From: an uncultured Senegalimassilia sp.
GTDB lineage: Bacteria > Actinomycetota > Coriobacteriia > Coriobacteriales > Eggerthellaceae
Direction of reading: 5' to 3'
Assembly (NCBI GenBank): GCA_934661765.1
Contig: CAKUJT010000048.1
Coordinates: 1 to 19,163 of the forward strand
DNA: 19,163 nt
Notes under the pieces: model-generated
What the model was told of the DNA's origin: nothing
What the model saw: only the letters and a program-made list of their open reading frames with translations
The model's database searches: none
Shown here: positions 7,756 to 16,748 of the stretch, piece by piece
Layout: the number at the start of each line of letters is the position of its first letter
Numbering within the stretch: position 1 is the stretch's first letter
Translations under genes and position numbers: made by a program

Positions 7756-8147
7756 TAAATCACTTCCTCCTCATCGTGTCTGTAAAGCTCGTCATCATAA
7801 AAACCTGTATCAGAATCCGAAACTTCATCGTTCTTCCAGTCTATGAAATTGATGCTGTCTGCAATGATGTTCGTATAATAAATTTTCTCCCCATTATCTA
7901 TGATACGTCTCTCAGTATGTATGTGAGCCGATATCAGTATGCGCTTTCCTTTCCCACTGTACTTATGAAGATTTTCAGCCAATACGCCGAAAGCTGTTAT
8001 ACGAGGAAAATCAGCACCTCTATCTTCTCCGTTACGATCTTTTCCCCTGCTTATTGCCAGTAAAAAAGACGTAGATACTACTCCACTCTCTTTATATTTA
8101 AGTTCGATTTCTGTTGCTATACGTCCAAGTGCGATAAATTCGTTCAT
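7755..8147 (-). CDS. ssb: Single-stranded DNA-binding protein
   Basis: This 130-aa protein has a single OB fold recognisable as bacterial SSB: GRIATEIELKY, the FLLAISRG strand, ADFPRITAFGVLAENLHKY, KGKRILISAHIHTE and ADSINFI. The C-terminal tail is acidic (about 108-130) but ends EEEVI rather than the usual DDDIPF. The partner-docking tip is therefore altered or lost. A strong AGGAGG site lies just upstream and overlaps the stop of the preceding gene. The expected job is coating the transferred strand in donor or recipient. Confidence 0.92.
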   Translation of the reverse strand: MNEFIALGRIATEIELKYKESGVVSTSFLLAISRGKDRNGEDRGADFPRITAFGVLAENLHKYSGKGKRILISAHIHTERRIIDNGEKIYYTNIIADSINFIDWKNDEVSDSDTGFYDDELYRHDEEEVI

Positions 8148-8157
8148 TTTCTACCTC

Positions 8158-8589
8158 CTATAAATCCGCATCTTCTGATAATGGCAGAAAGACCTTGTCA
8201 TCAATGATAAGATTTTCGCCTTGAAAGATGCCCTCGTGCTTTTTTCCGTCTACCCAGTAAAACAGTCTGCTCTCCTGTTTTTTGCATTTCCCTGTGATTT
8301 CTTTTTCTTTAACATCACTTTGAGAATCTTTGCTGCTCTCCCAGGTATGGTATGAATATTTGCTGTTTCCTGATATCCAGAATTCCGCATAAAGCGTACT
8401 TTGGGTATCAGAGACCGAATAATACCAAGCTTCTTTTGAAGCTGTATCATCCTGCTCGGAAACCACAGCATCGGAAGAATCCTCACTATCTGCCTTTTCT
8501 GCATCAGGCGATGGATCATAAAATATAAAAGCGGCCAGAGCCGCAATAAAAATCACAAATACTACCAGTACTTTTTTTCTGTTTTCCAT
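8158..8589 (-). CDS. Small exported or membrane-anchored protein, unknown function
   Basis: This 143-aa protein starts with a basic stretch and a signal anchor at about 6-24. An Asp/Ser/Glu-rich linker (25-52) follows, then a compact domain (about 53-138) rich in Trp, Tyr and beta-prone stretches. There is no lipobox cysteine. A perfect AAGGAGG site precedes the start by four bases. It sits directly after the M23 peptidase gene inside the T4SS run, so an extracytoplasmic accessory role in channel assembly or entry exclusion is possible but unproven. Confidence 0.8.
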   Translation of the reverse strand: MENRKKVLVVFVIFIAALAAFIFYDPSPDAEKADSEDSSDAVVSEQDDTASKEAWYYSVSDTQSTLYAEFWISGNSKYSYHTWESSKDSQSDVKEKEITGKCKKQESRLFYWVDGKKHEGIFQGENLIIDDKVFLPLSEDADL

Positions 8590-8598
8590 ATATCCTCC

Positions 8599-9180
8599 TT
8601 ATTTTTTGTTACCGAAAATATACGGCCTTGGATCAGTAACTTTTCCATTGATAATGACTTCAAAATGAAGATGAGGCCCGCTTGACCAGCCGGTGCTTCC
8701 TATGGCTGCTATCTTTTTCCCGGCACTGACTGTTTGCCCTTTACTGACATATAGTGCCGATGCATGTCCATATAGTGTCGAGATGCCGCCCCCGTGATCT
8801 ATTATCACACAGTTGCCATATCCACCATTCCAGCTTGCAAGCGTTACTTTGCCTGGGGCTGCTGCCAGTATCGCTGTGCCGGATGGAGCGCCAAGATCCA
8901 TCCCTGAATGATATTTTAAAACGCCTGAGATCGGATGCACTCTCCAGCCTTGTTCTGATGTCACTGCGGTATATGACGGCGCAGGAAAAACGAATTTCCC
9001 GCCTTTATATCCGCCTTCATATTCCTCTTCTGTCTCGTTTCCCGACTGATCGCCTGCTGCTTCCTCGACACCAAGCTCTGCTGCTAAACTCGAGACAATG
9101 ATGAAAAAGAAAAGTACTATTATCACAGAAAAAACAATACCGGCAGTCAATATTTTCTTTATGCCTACATGTCTCATCAT
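8599..9180 (-). CDS. Membrane-anchored M23 (LytM-type) peptidoglycan peptidase of the conjugation machine
   Basis: This 193-aa protein has an N-terminal transmembrane anchor at about 9-33 and an acidic linker (39-58). A compact M23 zinc metallopeptidase domain runs from about 62 to 190. All active-site residues are present: His91 and Asp95 (HSGMD), His139 (YGHAS), and His170 and His172 (HLHFE). It should cut peptide cross-links in the cell wall to let the channel pass. Many Gram-positive conjugation hydrolases are two-domain enzymes with a muramidase plus NlpC/P60. This one has only the M23 domain. The start codon (ATGATG) overlaps the VirB4 stop by one base, with GGAGG six bases upstream. 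Confidence 0.93.
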   Translation of the reverse strand: MMRHVGIKKILTAGIVFSVIIVLFFFIIVSSLAAELGVEEAAGDQSGNETEEEYEGGYKGGKFVFPAPSYTAVTSEQGWRVHPISGVLKYHSGMDLGAPSGTAILAAAPGKVTLASWNGGYGNCVIIDHGGGISTLYGHASALYVSKGQTVSAGKKIAAIGSTGWSSGPHLHFEVIINGKVTDPRPYIFGNKK

Positions 9181-11129
9181 CAGCTTCCTCCATCAAAGTA
9201 GTATTCTTCTTCTTTTTGCAGACTTACAGAAAGCTGCAGGTTTCTGTCCCCGGCAATCGACAGTATACACTGCCCCTGCTCAAGCATCGGTATCGTTTCG
9301 ATTTCTGTTTCTGAAAACGCGCCCTGAAACGCATCTCGTATCTTAGGGAGTGCTGCAGAATCCTGAGCCATCATAAACTTATATGTGGTAAGTTCAAATA
9401 AAGCTTTCATCTTGTCCACTGCGGCAGCATCCGCCCTGTCAGGTATGAAATCCCTTATCGACTGCGAAGCCAGCCCGATCCCTCCAAAGTACTTTCTAAA
9501 TTCACGAACCATACGTATCAGTTCATCGATCCCCGCGGTTTTATTTGCATTGATCGTAAGATGCGATTCATCCATAAGTACAAGAAAATGTACGATATCT
9601 TCATTTGCTATTTTCTTTTCTCTTACAAGCTCTTTCATAACGCTGCCGTTTGCAACGCAGTTATCAAAGCATATAGAAAGTGCGTTATATATCTGTGCAT
9701 CGAATACCTGATCCTCCTTTCTTGTAAGGTTTTTCACATTGAAGCATACGATCTGTTCATCGTAAAAATTTTCAATAGTCGTATGACCGTCGAAAGTCTT
9801 TCCATGTGTGGTGCAAAGATCGTTAAGTTTCATCTCTATGTCTGAAAGGATCGGTTTCATGTTTTCTCTTATATTGGTCTGTTCAAAGAATTTCTCTGCA
9901 TGCTGATCGAAATTTGAAATAAGATACCGAAGCAGATTTAAAAGATCGGAAATGATCGGAAATTCCTCTGGCTTCATTTCTTTTAGATCACGTTTTAGAT
10001 TGCCGTCCTTATCACATACTCCGTACTGCATATACAAAACTCGAAGCAGCTGTTTGAAAAGAAGCATTTCGTTTTCTGATGCCTTGCCACCTTTCAGGTA
10101 ATTATATATGACGCTGACTTTTGCCATATGATTTTCGAAAGCTATCGCCTGATTTTCATCGTTTGGCAGAACCTGCAGTATATTGATTATGCTGCCGGAC
10201 TGGCCATCCAAATAGATTATCTTTCCTCCGAGTTTTTCTATAAGAAGCGTAAACTCTCCATTCACATCAAAAACTCTTACTATATCACCCCTTATCGCTC
10301 TATCAAGAAGTATTTTCTTCAGTGTCGTTGACTTCCCTGATCCCTTTTTACCTACGCACAAGAAATCGTATGACAGCCGCACGTTTGTCTGATAAAAAAG
10401 ATCGAACAGCACCGGGCCTCCAGATGATGTTTGACCCAGATAAAAGCCCTGCGGGTCTGATAATGATGAAAAGTGAAATGGATTTCCAAGTGCAAGAGTA
10501 GAAGAAAGGATAGGCTGCCCTTCTCTGGCATATACGCCCTCTTTCTGTCTGCTGGCAGAAAGAAAAACGCTTCTCCAGTCCTGTTTCGTCTCATTGAGAC
10601 ACACAGCACATTTGAAGTCTGTAAGGTCTTTCATTATCTCTTTTAATCTCACTTCCGCCTGATACATCGTATCTGCTGCTATGAATATCCTGATAATGAT
10701 ACTTTTTGTGATTTTACCAAAGGAAGTGATTTCTCGATACATAGATTCCATCTCTGCCATCTGCATTTCAGCATCGAGCATATCAGTTGCAGTCTTTGCC
10801 GTTACATATCTGCTGTTTTGCTCCTGCATCGACTTTTTGAGATTCTGCTTTACTTTCCATGGCTCGAGCGATGCTATATCTACTACTCCGATAGTATCAT
10901 CATTATTAAGAAGCAGTGAAAGCCAGTGTAGTGTGACTTTCTTGGGATACTGATATACATAAAGGCATGCCTCGTATCCAGTGCCGCTGCTTATGAATTT
11001 TTCATGTAAAAAGTCTATCCCTCCAAGCGGTGCCACGCTTGCAATAAATTCATGATTTATTTTTCCAAGCTGCGCACTATCAAGTTTTTTTCCTGTTACT
11101 TTCTCTTTTATCTTAACTGTCGCTCTCAT
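9180..11129 (-). CDS. VirB4/TrbE-family conjugation ATPase
   Basis: This 649-aa protein is the VirB4 ATPase that energises T4SS assembly and substrate passage at the inner face of the membrane. The N-terminal part (about 30-220) is the VirB4 N-domain. The motor domain has Walker A GKKGSGKST at 260-268 (Lys266) and Walker B LVLMDE at 516-521 (Asp520, Glu521). DVNGEF at 288-293 and the glutamine-containing LASQS motif near 555 also fit HerA/VirB4 motors. There are no membrane segments. The start overlaps the stop of the preceding gene by ATGA, with CAGGTGA upstream. Confidence 0.95.
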   Translation of the reverse strand: MRATVKIKEKVTGKKLDSAQLGKINHEFIASVAPLGGIDFLHEKFISSGTGYEACLYVYQYPKKVTLHWLSLLLNNDDTIGVVDIASLEPWKVKQNLKKSMQEQNSRYVTAKTATDMLDAEMQMAEMESMYREITSFGKITKSIIIRIFIAADTMYQAEVRLKEIMKDLTDFKCAVCLNETKQDWRSVFLSASRQKEGVYAREGQPILSSTLALGNPFHFSSLSDPQGFYLGQTSSGGPVLFDLFYQTNVRLSYDFLCVGKKGSGKSTTLKKILLDRAIRGDIVRVFDVNGEFTLLIEKLGGKIIYLDGQSGSIINILQVLPNDENQAIAFENHMAKVSVIYNYLKGGKASENEMLLFKQLLRVLYMQYGVCDKDGNLKRDLKEMKPEEFPIISDLLNLLRYLISNFDQHAEKFFEQTNIRENMKPILSDIEMKLNDLCTTHGKTFDGHTTIENFYDEQIVCFNVKNLTRKEDQVFDAQIYNALSICFDNCVANGSVMKELVREKKIANEDIVHFLVLMDESHLTINANKTAGIDELIRMVREFRKYFGGIGLASQSIRDFIPDRADAAAVDKMKALFELTTYKFMMAQDSAALPKIRDAFQGAFSETEIETIPMLEQGQCILSIAGDRNLQLSVSLQKEEEYYFDGGS

Positions 11130-11737
11130 GCTTCATCACCTGCCAGATTCTTATTGCAAAGCTTGCCTATTATCGCTTTCTTTCGTTCTGCAGAAAGCAC
11201 CCTGACAAGAGGGTGTGCTGCCTTTCCTACTGCACTCATGATGTTTATATACTTGTTCTTGTAATCAGCATATCCTTTTGCATAAAAGACAAGTATAAAT
11301 GACTGCATAAGAAACACTTTAGGTATCCCGACAAGTTCTTCAAGACGCATCTGCAGGAACTGTTTATATCCCGGGTTTTTTGTCTTCTCAAGTATGTATT
11401 CAAGATATCGCTGCTGCTGCATAGTTGAAGCCGGAAAGCTGAAAGATACTATTTTCAAATCATCAGGATATGTGTCAAACAGCTTTTCCCACATCAGCTT
11501 ATCGATCTGCAGCTGATCTTCTGATATGTTCTGAAGATCTTTTGTTATGATCTCAAGAAAATCACAAAATGAACCGTCTTCCATTATCGGCAGCTGCAGC
11601 TCCTCATCAAAGTCTATGATCGGAAGCGGGATCACAGGTTTTTTATTCTTGTTTTTTTTAATCTTTTCTTCTTTTGGCGATATTTCTTTTATGTCGTTTC
11701 TATCTTTCGTTTTCTTCAGCAAATTCGATTTCCTCAT
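11126..11737 (-). CDS. Small T4SS-cluster protein before VirB4, possible split N-domain or partner
   Basis: This 203-aa protein has no recognised domain. The first 40 residues are very rich in lysine and the rest (about 45-200) looks like a globular alpha/beta domain without membrane segments. Its IIDFDEELQLPIMEDGSFCDFLEIITKDL portion resembles, by eye, the N-terminal region found at the front of some VirB4 proteins. It overlaps the VirB4 start by four bases, so a partner or split-off VirB4 module is plausible. The start at 11737 is chosen over an upstream in-frame ATG at 11758 because AAAGGAGG lies four bases ahead. It overlaps the preceding gene by 38 bases. Confidence 0.82.
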   Translation of the reverse strand: MRKSNLLKKTKDRNDIKEISPKEEKIKKNKNKKPVIPLPIIDFDEELQLPIMEDGSFCDFLEIITKDLQNISEDQLQIDKLMWEKLFDTYPDDLKIVSFSFPASTMQQQRYLEYILEKTKNPGYKQFLQMRLEELVGIPKVFLMQSFILVFYAKGYADYKNKYINIMSAVGKAAHPLVRVLSAERKKAIIGKLCNKNLAGDEA

Positions 11738-12047
11738 GCGTCCTCCTTTCCGCAGCATGAAAACTATTGTTCCTTAGTGATAGAAAATATATGATCAGTG
11801 ATTCATATACTCGTTTCTTAGGATTCTTTATACTTTTTCTTGTCAGTAAGAATGCCAGCATCACATTGAAAGCAGTATATATAATCGAAATAGGCTTATA
11901 TATAAGGCTGTCAAAACTGGACATCAAAAACCAGTAGCCTCCAATGATCGCAAGATCCAGTAAGAACACACCTTTTCCAAAATATGTCTCGGATTTTATT
12001 TCCTGTGGTACGTTGAGTTCTGAATCATATGGATCGTATCCTGACAT
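11700..12047 (-). CDS. VirB3/TrbD-like small membrane protein
   Basis: This 115-aa protein has a polar N-terminus (1-23), two closely spaced membrane segments (about 26-45 and 52-70) and a basic, then acidic, cytosolic tail. Size, topology and position directly between the VirB6-like and VirB4 genes match the VirB3 component of Gram-positive T4SS clusters. GAGGGG precedes the start by about nine bases. The call rests on topology and gene order, not a diagnostic motif. Confidence 0.82.
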   Translation of the reverse strand: MSGYDPYDSELNVPQEIKSETYFGKGVFLLDLAIIGGYWFLMSSFDSLIYKPISIIYTAFNVMLAFLLTRKSIKNPKKRVYESLIIYFLSLRNNSFHAAERRTHEEIEFAEENER

Positions 12048-12067
12048 CTATAACATCCCCTCTCATG

Positions 12068-13750
12068 TCAATTTTCTTTTTTCTTTGTTATCCTTTTAAG
12101 ATTGGTGTTACCTTTTTTTACCGTGAAACTCCTCGGCTCGCTTGCGCTTGCTGCTGCCCTCGGATTTTTCATCCTTTCCATGTTTGCATTCTGCAGTGCC
12201 TTGCTTGAATGTTCCGAAACCGACCTTGCTTTTATACCAGCGACGGTATTCTGGGCAAATCCGACCATGCCCTTACCGCTCGTCGCATCGCCAAGCATTT
12301 CCTTACTTTTATCCGCGCCGGCTTTTAACTTATCATCAACAGTTTTCCTGCCGAAAACTGCAGATGCTGCAGCTTTACCTGCTCTTGCCGCTGGATTTCC
12401 TGCACGCTCTCCTGTCTGCGGATTTTTTGATCCTTTCGCTACAGTCGCTGCAAACTTACCGGCACCTTTCGCCATATCAGCTCCAGCCTTGGCACCAAGT
12501 GCTGCTTTCCATACACCTGAATAACCTACATCAACACCAATGATCCTTTCAATGGCATTCGGTCCATCGATTATCGCCCAGACAAGTGCTACATGCATCG
12601 CAAGCTGTGCTACCATCGATAAGGAAGATGAAGTTATCCATGTGAAAGCAACGAAATATATTCCCATGAAAGCCGCTAGAATGAACATTGCTGCAAAATG
12701 TGCGATTATATCTTTTATCGCTTCTTTTATTCTCTGACCTGTAGTAAGATCTGTGACCGCTATGAATGGTGTGTATATCATCGCCCCTGCAAGGTCGATC
12801 ACGATCTTTGCTGCACGTATAACAAGGAAAAACAGCAGCACTGCCATACACCCAAGCATCATAAATATCTTGAACCAGCTCGTCACCTGGTATCTGTAAT
12901 AATAGCTGCTATTAAGCTTTGTCCAGCCGTCTATCTTTTCAAGTTCGTACTCCCCTGCTTCACCTGAGGGAACGATTTTGTTCTCCCAAACAGATTTATG
13001 TTCAAGAGTATAATTGCTGCTTTCATAATCCATGTATGCATTTATATCTATCGATCGCCATGTATTTGAATTGAAACTGTTATATCCCTGGTCTTTTTTA
13101 AGTCCGCTTGGAAGCGATGTATCTGTCATATTTTTATCCACTTTTCTAAGGTCTACTATAGACTCCTTTAAAACTGTACCTGCGATCGATGTCACCTTTT
13201 CTTCATTACTTTCCTTGTTCCACTGTTCTGTTACAAAAGTTGAAGATGCAATCGTGAGTCTGCTTATTTTCTGCATCATAAGCGGCATAGAAGAAAGTAT
13301 CAGGATCATCACAACGATACATGTCACCGTATTGAGTTCTTTCTTTCCTTTGCCTGCCAGCAGATAAAATCCCAGACCTACAACTGCGACAAGAAAAAAT
13401 GATTTATACAGCACAGAATAACGATTTACCAGACTTACAAGTTCATCACTGTATGTAAATGTAAGTGCATCAAACATCTGCTGCAGTCCCTTAAAAAGCG
13501 AATCGCCCATCCATGCAAGGAATTTTACTACAGCAAATCCTATCACGCGTATAGCGTTTGTTCCGAAATTTGAGATACTGTCTGTCTCCATATTGCTAAG
13601 TTGTTTTAGTACTGTTATTTCTGCATCTTCCGCTGATACTGTCTGCGGAAACAAAATAAAATATATCATGCAGCTGATGCACACTATCAAGAGAGCATGG
13701 TACATTATTTCATCTCTTCTTCTGATCGAATTCAGATTTACTGTATTCAT
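12068..13750 (-). CDS. VirB6/TrbL-like polytopic membrane protein of the T4SS
   Basis: This 560-aa protein begins with a signal-peptide-like segment (about 16-40, possible cleavage after VSA). Membrane spans follow at about 66-86, 112-132 and 140-160. A long loop (about 165-300), probably outside, comes next, and then three or four further spans up to about residue 425. The last 130 residues form an Ala/Gly/Lys-rich cytosolic tail that looks disordered. This layout is that of the large polytopic channel protein of Gram-positive conjugation systems, functionally like VirB6 or TrbL. The start has AGGAGGGG four bases upstream and overlaps the coupling-protein stop by ATGA. Confidence 0.88.
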   Translation of the reverse strand: MNTVNLNSIRRRDEIMYHALLIVCISCMIYFILFPQTVSAEDAEITVLKQLSNMETDSISNFGTNAIRVIGFAVVKFLAWMGDSLFKGLQQMFDALTFTYSDELVSLVNRYSVLYKSFFLVAVVGLGFYLLAGKGKKELNTVTCIVVMILILSSMPLMMQKISRLTIASSTFVTEQWNKESNEEKVTSIAGTVLKESIVDLRKVDKNMTDTSLPSGLKKDQGYNSFNSNTWRSIDINAYMDYESSNYTLEHKSVWENKIVPSGEAGEYELEKIDGWTKLNSSYYYRYQVTSWFKIFMMLGCMAVLLFFLVIRAAKIVIDLAGAMIYTPFIAVTDLTTGQRIKEAIKDIIAHFAAMFILAAFMGIYFVAFTWITSSSLSMVAQLAMHVALVWAIIDGPNAIERIIGVDVGYSGVWKAALGAKAGADMAKGAGKFAATVAKGSKNPQTGERAGNPAARAGKAAASAVFGRKTVDDKLKAGADKSKEMLGDATSGKGMVGFAQNTVAGIKARSVSEHSSKALQNANMERMKNPRAAASASEPRSFTVKKGNTNLKRITKKKEN

Positions 13751-16386
13751 ACGACCCCTCCTTCTGATGCTGGTTTGTCCGCAAGCGGCAAAACGAGATC
13801 AAGAAGCGAAAACCCTCTTTCTCTTGTTTCTATGTCATCACATTCAATAAGCTGTTTTGCATACTCGACCAGTTTTGAATTGATAAGGACATATTCTGGA
13901 TTTTGTATCTCTGAATCTACTATCAGACCGGCATTTGTATATAACTGACGATCTTCACCTATATTAAGACAATTCAGCGCCATATTGAGCTTGACAGCAT
14001 TCTCATATGATCTTTCTTCTTCATATGGAACGAAAGGCTCCTGCATACGTTCTAAAAACTCATAATACTCCTGTCCGCTCCTTATCCTCTTTTTCAGGTC
14101 GATATATTTTCTTGTTTCGATACCTGCATCTACTATATTCAGCTTCTGCTTCTTTAAATGTGCTGCCCGCTTTCGTATCTTCTCAAGGTTTGCGCTCTCA
14201 TACAGCAGCTGATCCGCCGGCATCAAATCACTTAAATATTCATGAGCATACTTCATACGGTACTCTCCCATGTTTGCTATCGGTGTGGCTTTGACCGCCA
14301 CGCCCGATACCGTGCCTCTTGCCTGACGGTACATAGGTCTTAAAACGATCGACTCACCCATTTCAAGCTTCAAAAGCTCAGGCATAGTCATAAGTTCTTT
14401 TTCATCAGTCATTTCTGTAAGCTCTTTTGTTATCGAAAGCTTTTTGCCTGTACGGTTTACTGTCGTTATCGTTTCGCTCCCGAGCATCTCAGATATTTCC
14501 TTTACCGTCTCCATATCTGTGCTCATGATATAGACCCAGTTTCCGCAATTACCCTTGATAATGCTGTCAGCATCATCATATTTTCTCGTGAGCTGCTTTG
14601 TCGACTGTATAGCAAGAGTAAACGTTATATTTCTTCCAAGGCAAACAGTCACTATACTTTCCATGTTGTCAAGCGGCGGCATGTTTCCAAACTCGTCGAG
14701 CATAAAACTCACTCTTCTTGGCAGCTTGTTTTCAGGCATTGCTGTTGCAAGTTTTGCAAGAGTAAAATACATTTGATTTATAAAAACAGTAGCTATGAAC
14801 CAGTTTGATGTATCATAATCCGGAAGTGCGATAAACACCGCAACAGATTTTTCGCCAAACCCCACATCGAAAAAATCAAGTGTACTTTCTGCCGTCATCT
14901 TCCCGATGCTGTTAAAGTTGAACGTCGTTATCTTATTCGAAAATACGGACATTATCGTGCCTTTCGTCTGCTCGGATGCGCTCATTACAGCAGAATAAAG
15001 AGCCCTCGCAAAGTTATCCTCGCTTCGTTTGAAAAAGTATTCATCAAGTCCTGTCCATCCTGCACGTATCTTTATCGAATAAAGTGAGTTGCACATTTTT
15101 ACTATGCTGTGAAGATTGATTTTCTTTTCATTCTCATTGCTCGGTCTGTATTCCTTTCTCTTAAATGTGCTTTCTTTATATTTTAACTCACGGATACTGC
15201 AGATATCTTCAATACTGAACTGATCAAAGAACTGCAAACCATCAAGCTCTTTAGAAAGAGCTCCGTATTTCTGCATAAGATCAAGCTCTGATAAGATGTC
15301 CTCATCGCTTATATCAGCTTCTACTTTCAAAATATCATCTATATGACGTTTCAAAAGGAAACTCTGATAATCATCGCCATAAAGCTTTTTAAAATAAAGC
15401 GTCTCTCTTCTATCCTCCTCTTCCTCATGTCTATGTTTCCATCTCATGTTGTTTTCTGCATCAAGCTTTATATTATCTTCGAGGTCTGCATAAACGGCTG
15501 CAGTGAATACGTTTCTTGCCTGATCAGTCCAGTAAGGATCTTTTTCCTCACCGCGAGGAAGCACGGTGTAAGCAAGAGAAGAAGTAAGCTGCTGCGCTAT
15601 ATCTTCATTACCGTCTTTATATTCCTGTATGATAAGCGTCAGCGGATTATATCCCATCGAATACTCAGGATCGATGAGATTAAGTATATGAGTCTCATAT
15701 CCGCGCTTTTTTAGAAGCGGCAGCGATTTATTCGCAAGTTCCATTTTGGGATCCGTTATGATCATGCTGCATTTTTCTTCTGCACGCGATATTATCTCTA
15801 TCATCGGCTCTATCACAGTCTGACCTTTTCCTGACCTGGTGCCGCCTATCACGAGATTATTTACATTCGTATTATCGATATAAAGCTTGTCCCCCTGCCT
15901 GGCTATCGGTATACCGCCCATGCCTTTGAATTCAGTCTCTCTTTCATCTATTTTGACGAACTGTTCATCAAGCTCTTTACGTGTAGTCCAGCGCGAAGTG
16001 CCTTTTTGACCTACATTCAGGTTTCCAAAAGCTGTCCTGACCTTATATGCAAACACAAAATAATATACAAACAGTGCTGCAGCTGCGATGATAATAAGCC
16101 AGCGACAGCTGATGATCGTTGATACCAGCGATATTTTTTCATCAGACACAGATGCATCCGGCGATATGCCTGAAAAAAGCCTCTGCAGCTGATTTACAGC
16201 AGCTACTGCAAATATCAGTATCAAAACCGAAGCTGCCGTATATACGCCTGTGAAAACTTTCCTTTTACTGAAAAAGCGGTTGAAATTCATCAACCGCTTT
16301 CTTTCCTGATAATTCATATAACTCTCATTGTTATATGAATTATCATAATCCTTCCTAAAAAGGCTCTCTATGAATTTTAAAGACAT
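13747..16386 (-). CDS. VirD4/TraG-family type IV coupling protein
   Basis: This 879-aa protein is the ATPase that brings DNA and protein substrates to the T4SS. Two N-terminal membrane spans lie at about 46-66 and 92-114. Walker A is GGTRSGKGQT at 181-190 (Lys187) and Walker B is FMLDE around Asp564-Glu565. A Gln-containing IQSTKQL motif is near 595. A charged, helical insertion (about 300-425) lies between the Walker motifs and probably contains the all-alpha substrate-recognition domain. About 150 residues follow the motor. AGAGG precedes two consecutive ATG codons at 16389 and 16386. I use the second, with seven-base spacing, but either is possible. The gene starts 11 bases after the pilin stop. 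Two large hairpins lie in its first 120 coding bases. Confidence 0.94.
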   Translation of the reverse strand: MSLKFIESLFRKDYDNSYNNESYMNYQERKRLMNFNRFFSKRKVFTGVYTAASVLILIFAVAAVNQLQRLFSGISPDASVSDEKISLVSTIISCRWLIIIAAAALFVYYFVFAYKVRTAFGNLNVGQKGTSRWTTRKELDEQFVKIDERETEFKGMGGIPIARQGDKLYIDNTNVNNLVIGGTRSGKGQTVIEPMIEIISRAEEKCSMIITDPKMELANKSLPLLKKRGYETHILNLIDPEYSMGYNPLTLIIQEYKDGNEDIAQQLTSSLAYTVLPRGEEKDPYWTDQARNVFTAAVYADLEDNIKLDAENNMRWKHRHEEEEDRRETLYFKKLYGDDYQSFLLKRHIDDILKVEADISDEDILSELDLMQKYGALSKELDGLQFFDQFSIEDICSIRELKYKESTFKRKEYRPSNENEKKINLHSIVKMCNSLYSIKIRAGWTGLDEYFFKRSEDNFARALYSAVMSASEQTKGTIMSVFSNKITTFNFNSIGKMTAESTLDFFDVGFGEKSVAVFIALPDYDTSNWFIATVFINQMYFTLAKLATAMPENKLPRRVSFMLDEFGNMPPLDNMESIVTVCLGRNITFTLAIQSTKQLTRKYDDADSIIKGNCGNWVYIMSTDMETVKEISEMLGSETITTVNRTGKKLSITKELTEMTDEKELMTMPELLKLEMGESIVLRPMYRQARGTVSGVAVKATPIANMGEYRMKYAHEYLSDLMPADQLLYESANLEKIRKRAAHLKKQKLNIVDAGIETRKYIDLKKRIRSGQEYYEFLERMQEPFVPYEEERSYENAVKLNMALNCLNIGEDRQLYTNAGLIVDSEIQNPEYVLINSKLVEYAKQLIECDDIETRERGFSLLDLVLPLADKPASEGGVV
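16273..16300 (-). promoter_or_regulatory. Terminator-shaped hairpin inside the coupling-protein coding region
   Basis: On the minus strand AAAGCGGTTGA and TCAACCGCTTT form a perfect 11-bp stem with a six-base loop, and the T-run continues as CTTTTTC. That is the form of an intrinsic terminator, yet it lies in frame at about codons 29-38 of the virD4-like gene. It may act as an attenuator when translation of the leader codons fails. Confidence 0.55.
16307..16345 (-). repeat. 16-bp perfect inverted repeat, upstream hairpin of a tandem pair
   Basis: TGATAATTCATATAAC (16307-16322) and its exact reverse complement (16330-16345) flank a seven-base loop. It lies only six bases before the terminator-shaped hairpin in transcription order and is also within the coding sequence. 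Such a long perfect stem is not expected by chance in a coding region. Confidence 0.75.
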
Positions 16387-16397
16387 CATTTTACCTC

Positions 16398-16748
16398 TTA
16401 GAACCACCCCAGGATGAGCGCGGCTACCGGAGCTGCCGAAATAATAAGCACTATACCGAGTATCTTCTCCCATGCCGTTTCTTTTGCTTCATCTTTTTTT
16501 CGGTGTCCACCTACACCTAGGAAAATGAAGCCAGTTATTATAAGTATGATTATGATGATCGGTTTCAACGCACCTACGGCCGTTGCTGATATCCCGTTTG
16601 CTGCTGAATTTGCTGCATCAGCGAGTTTGTCCGCAAAGACGGGACTCGCGCTTGATGCAGCAGTAAGCAATACTGCATATGCTGCCAGTGCAGCTATTGC
16701 TGTTTTTGTTTTCATGTTTTTTGTTATTCTTCTCACTTTATTTTTCAT
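16398..16748 (-). CDS. VirB2/TrbC-like pilin subunit
   Basis: This 116-aa precursor has a basic N-terminus (1-16), a hydrophobic core (about 17-32) and a probable signal peptidase I site after Ala39 (PVFA then Asp). The mature 77 residues hold a helix rich in Ala and two membrane spans (about 62-80 and 95-114) joined by a short basic loop (GGHRKKDEAK). This is the VirB2/TrbC pilin plan. The start at 16748 has AGAGAGGG just upstream and overlaps the RadC stop by 11 bases; another ATG lies at 16715. It sits immediately before the coupling-protein gene in the T4SS run. Confidence 0.86.
   Translation of the reverse strand: MKNKVRRITKNMKTKTAIAALAAYAVLLTAASSASPVFADKLADAANSAANGISATAVGALKPIIIIILIITGFIFLGVGGHRKKDEAKETAWEKILGIVLIISAAPVAALILGWF

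Noticed and set aside
12102..12543. Plus-strand open frames opposite the VirB6-like tail
   Set aside because: They are shadows of the Ala/Lys-rich minus-strand coding sequence, with low-complexity products and no ribosome site or family resemblance.
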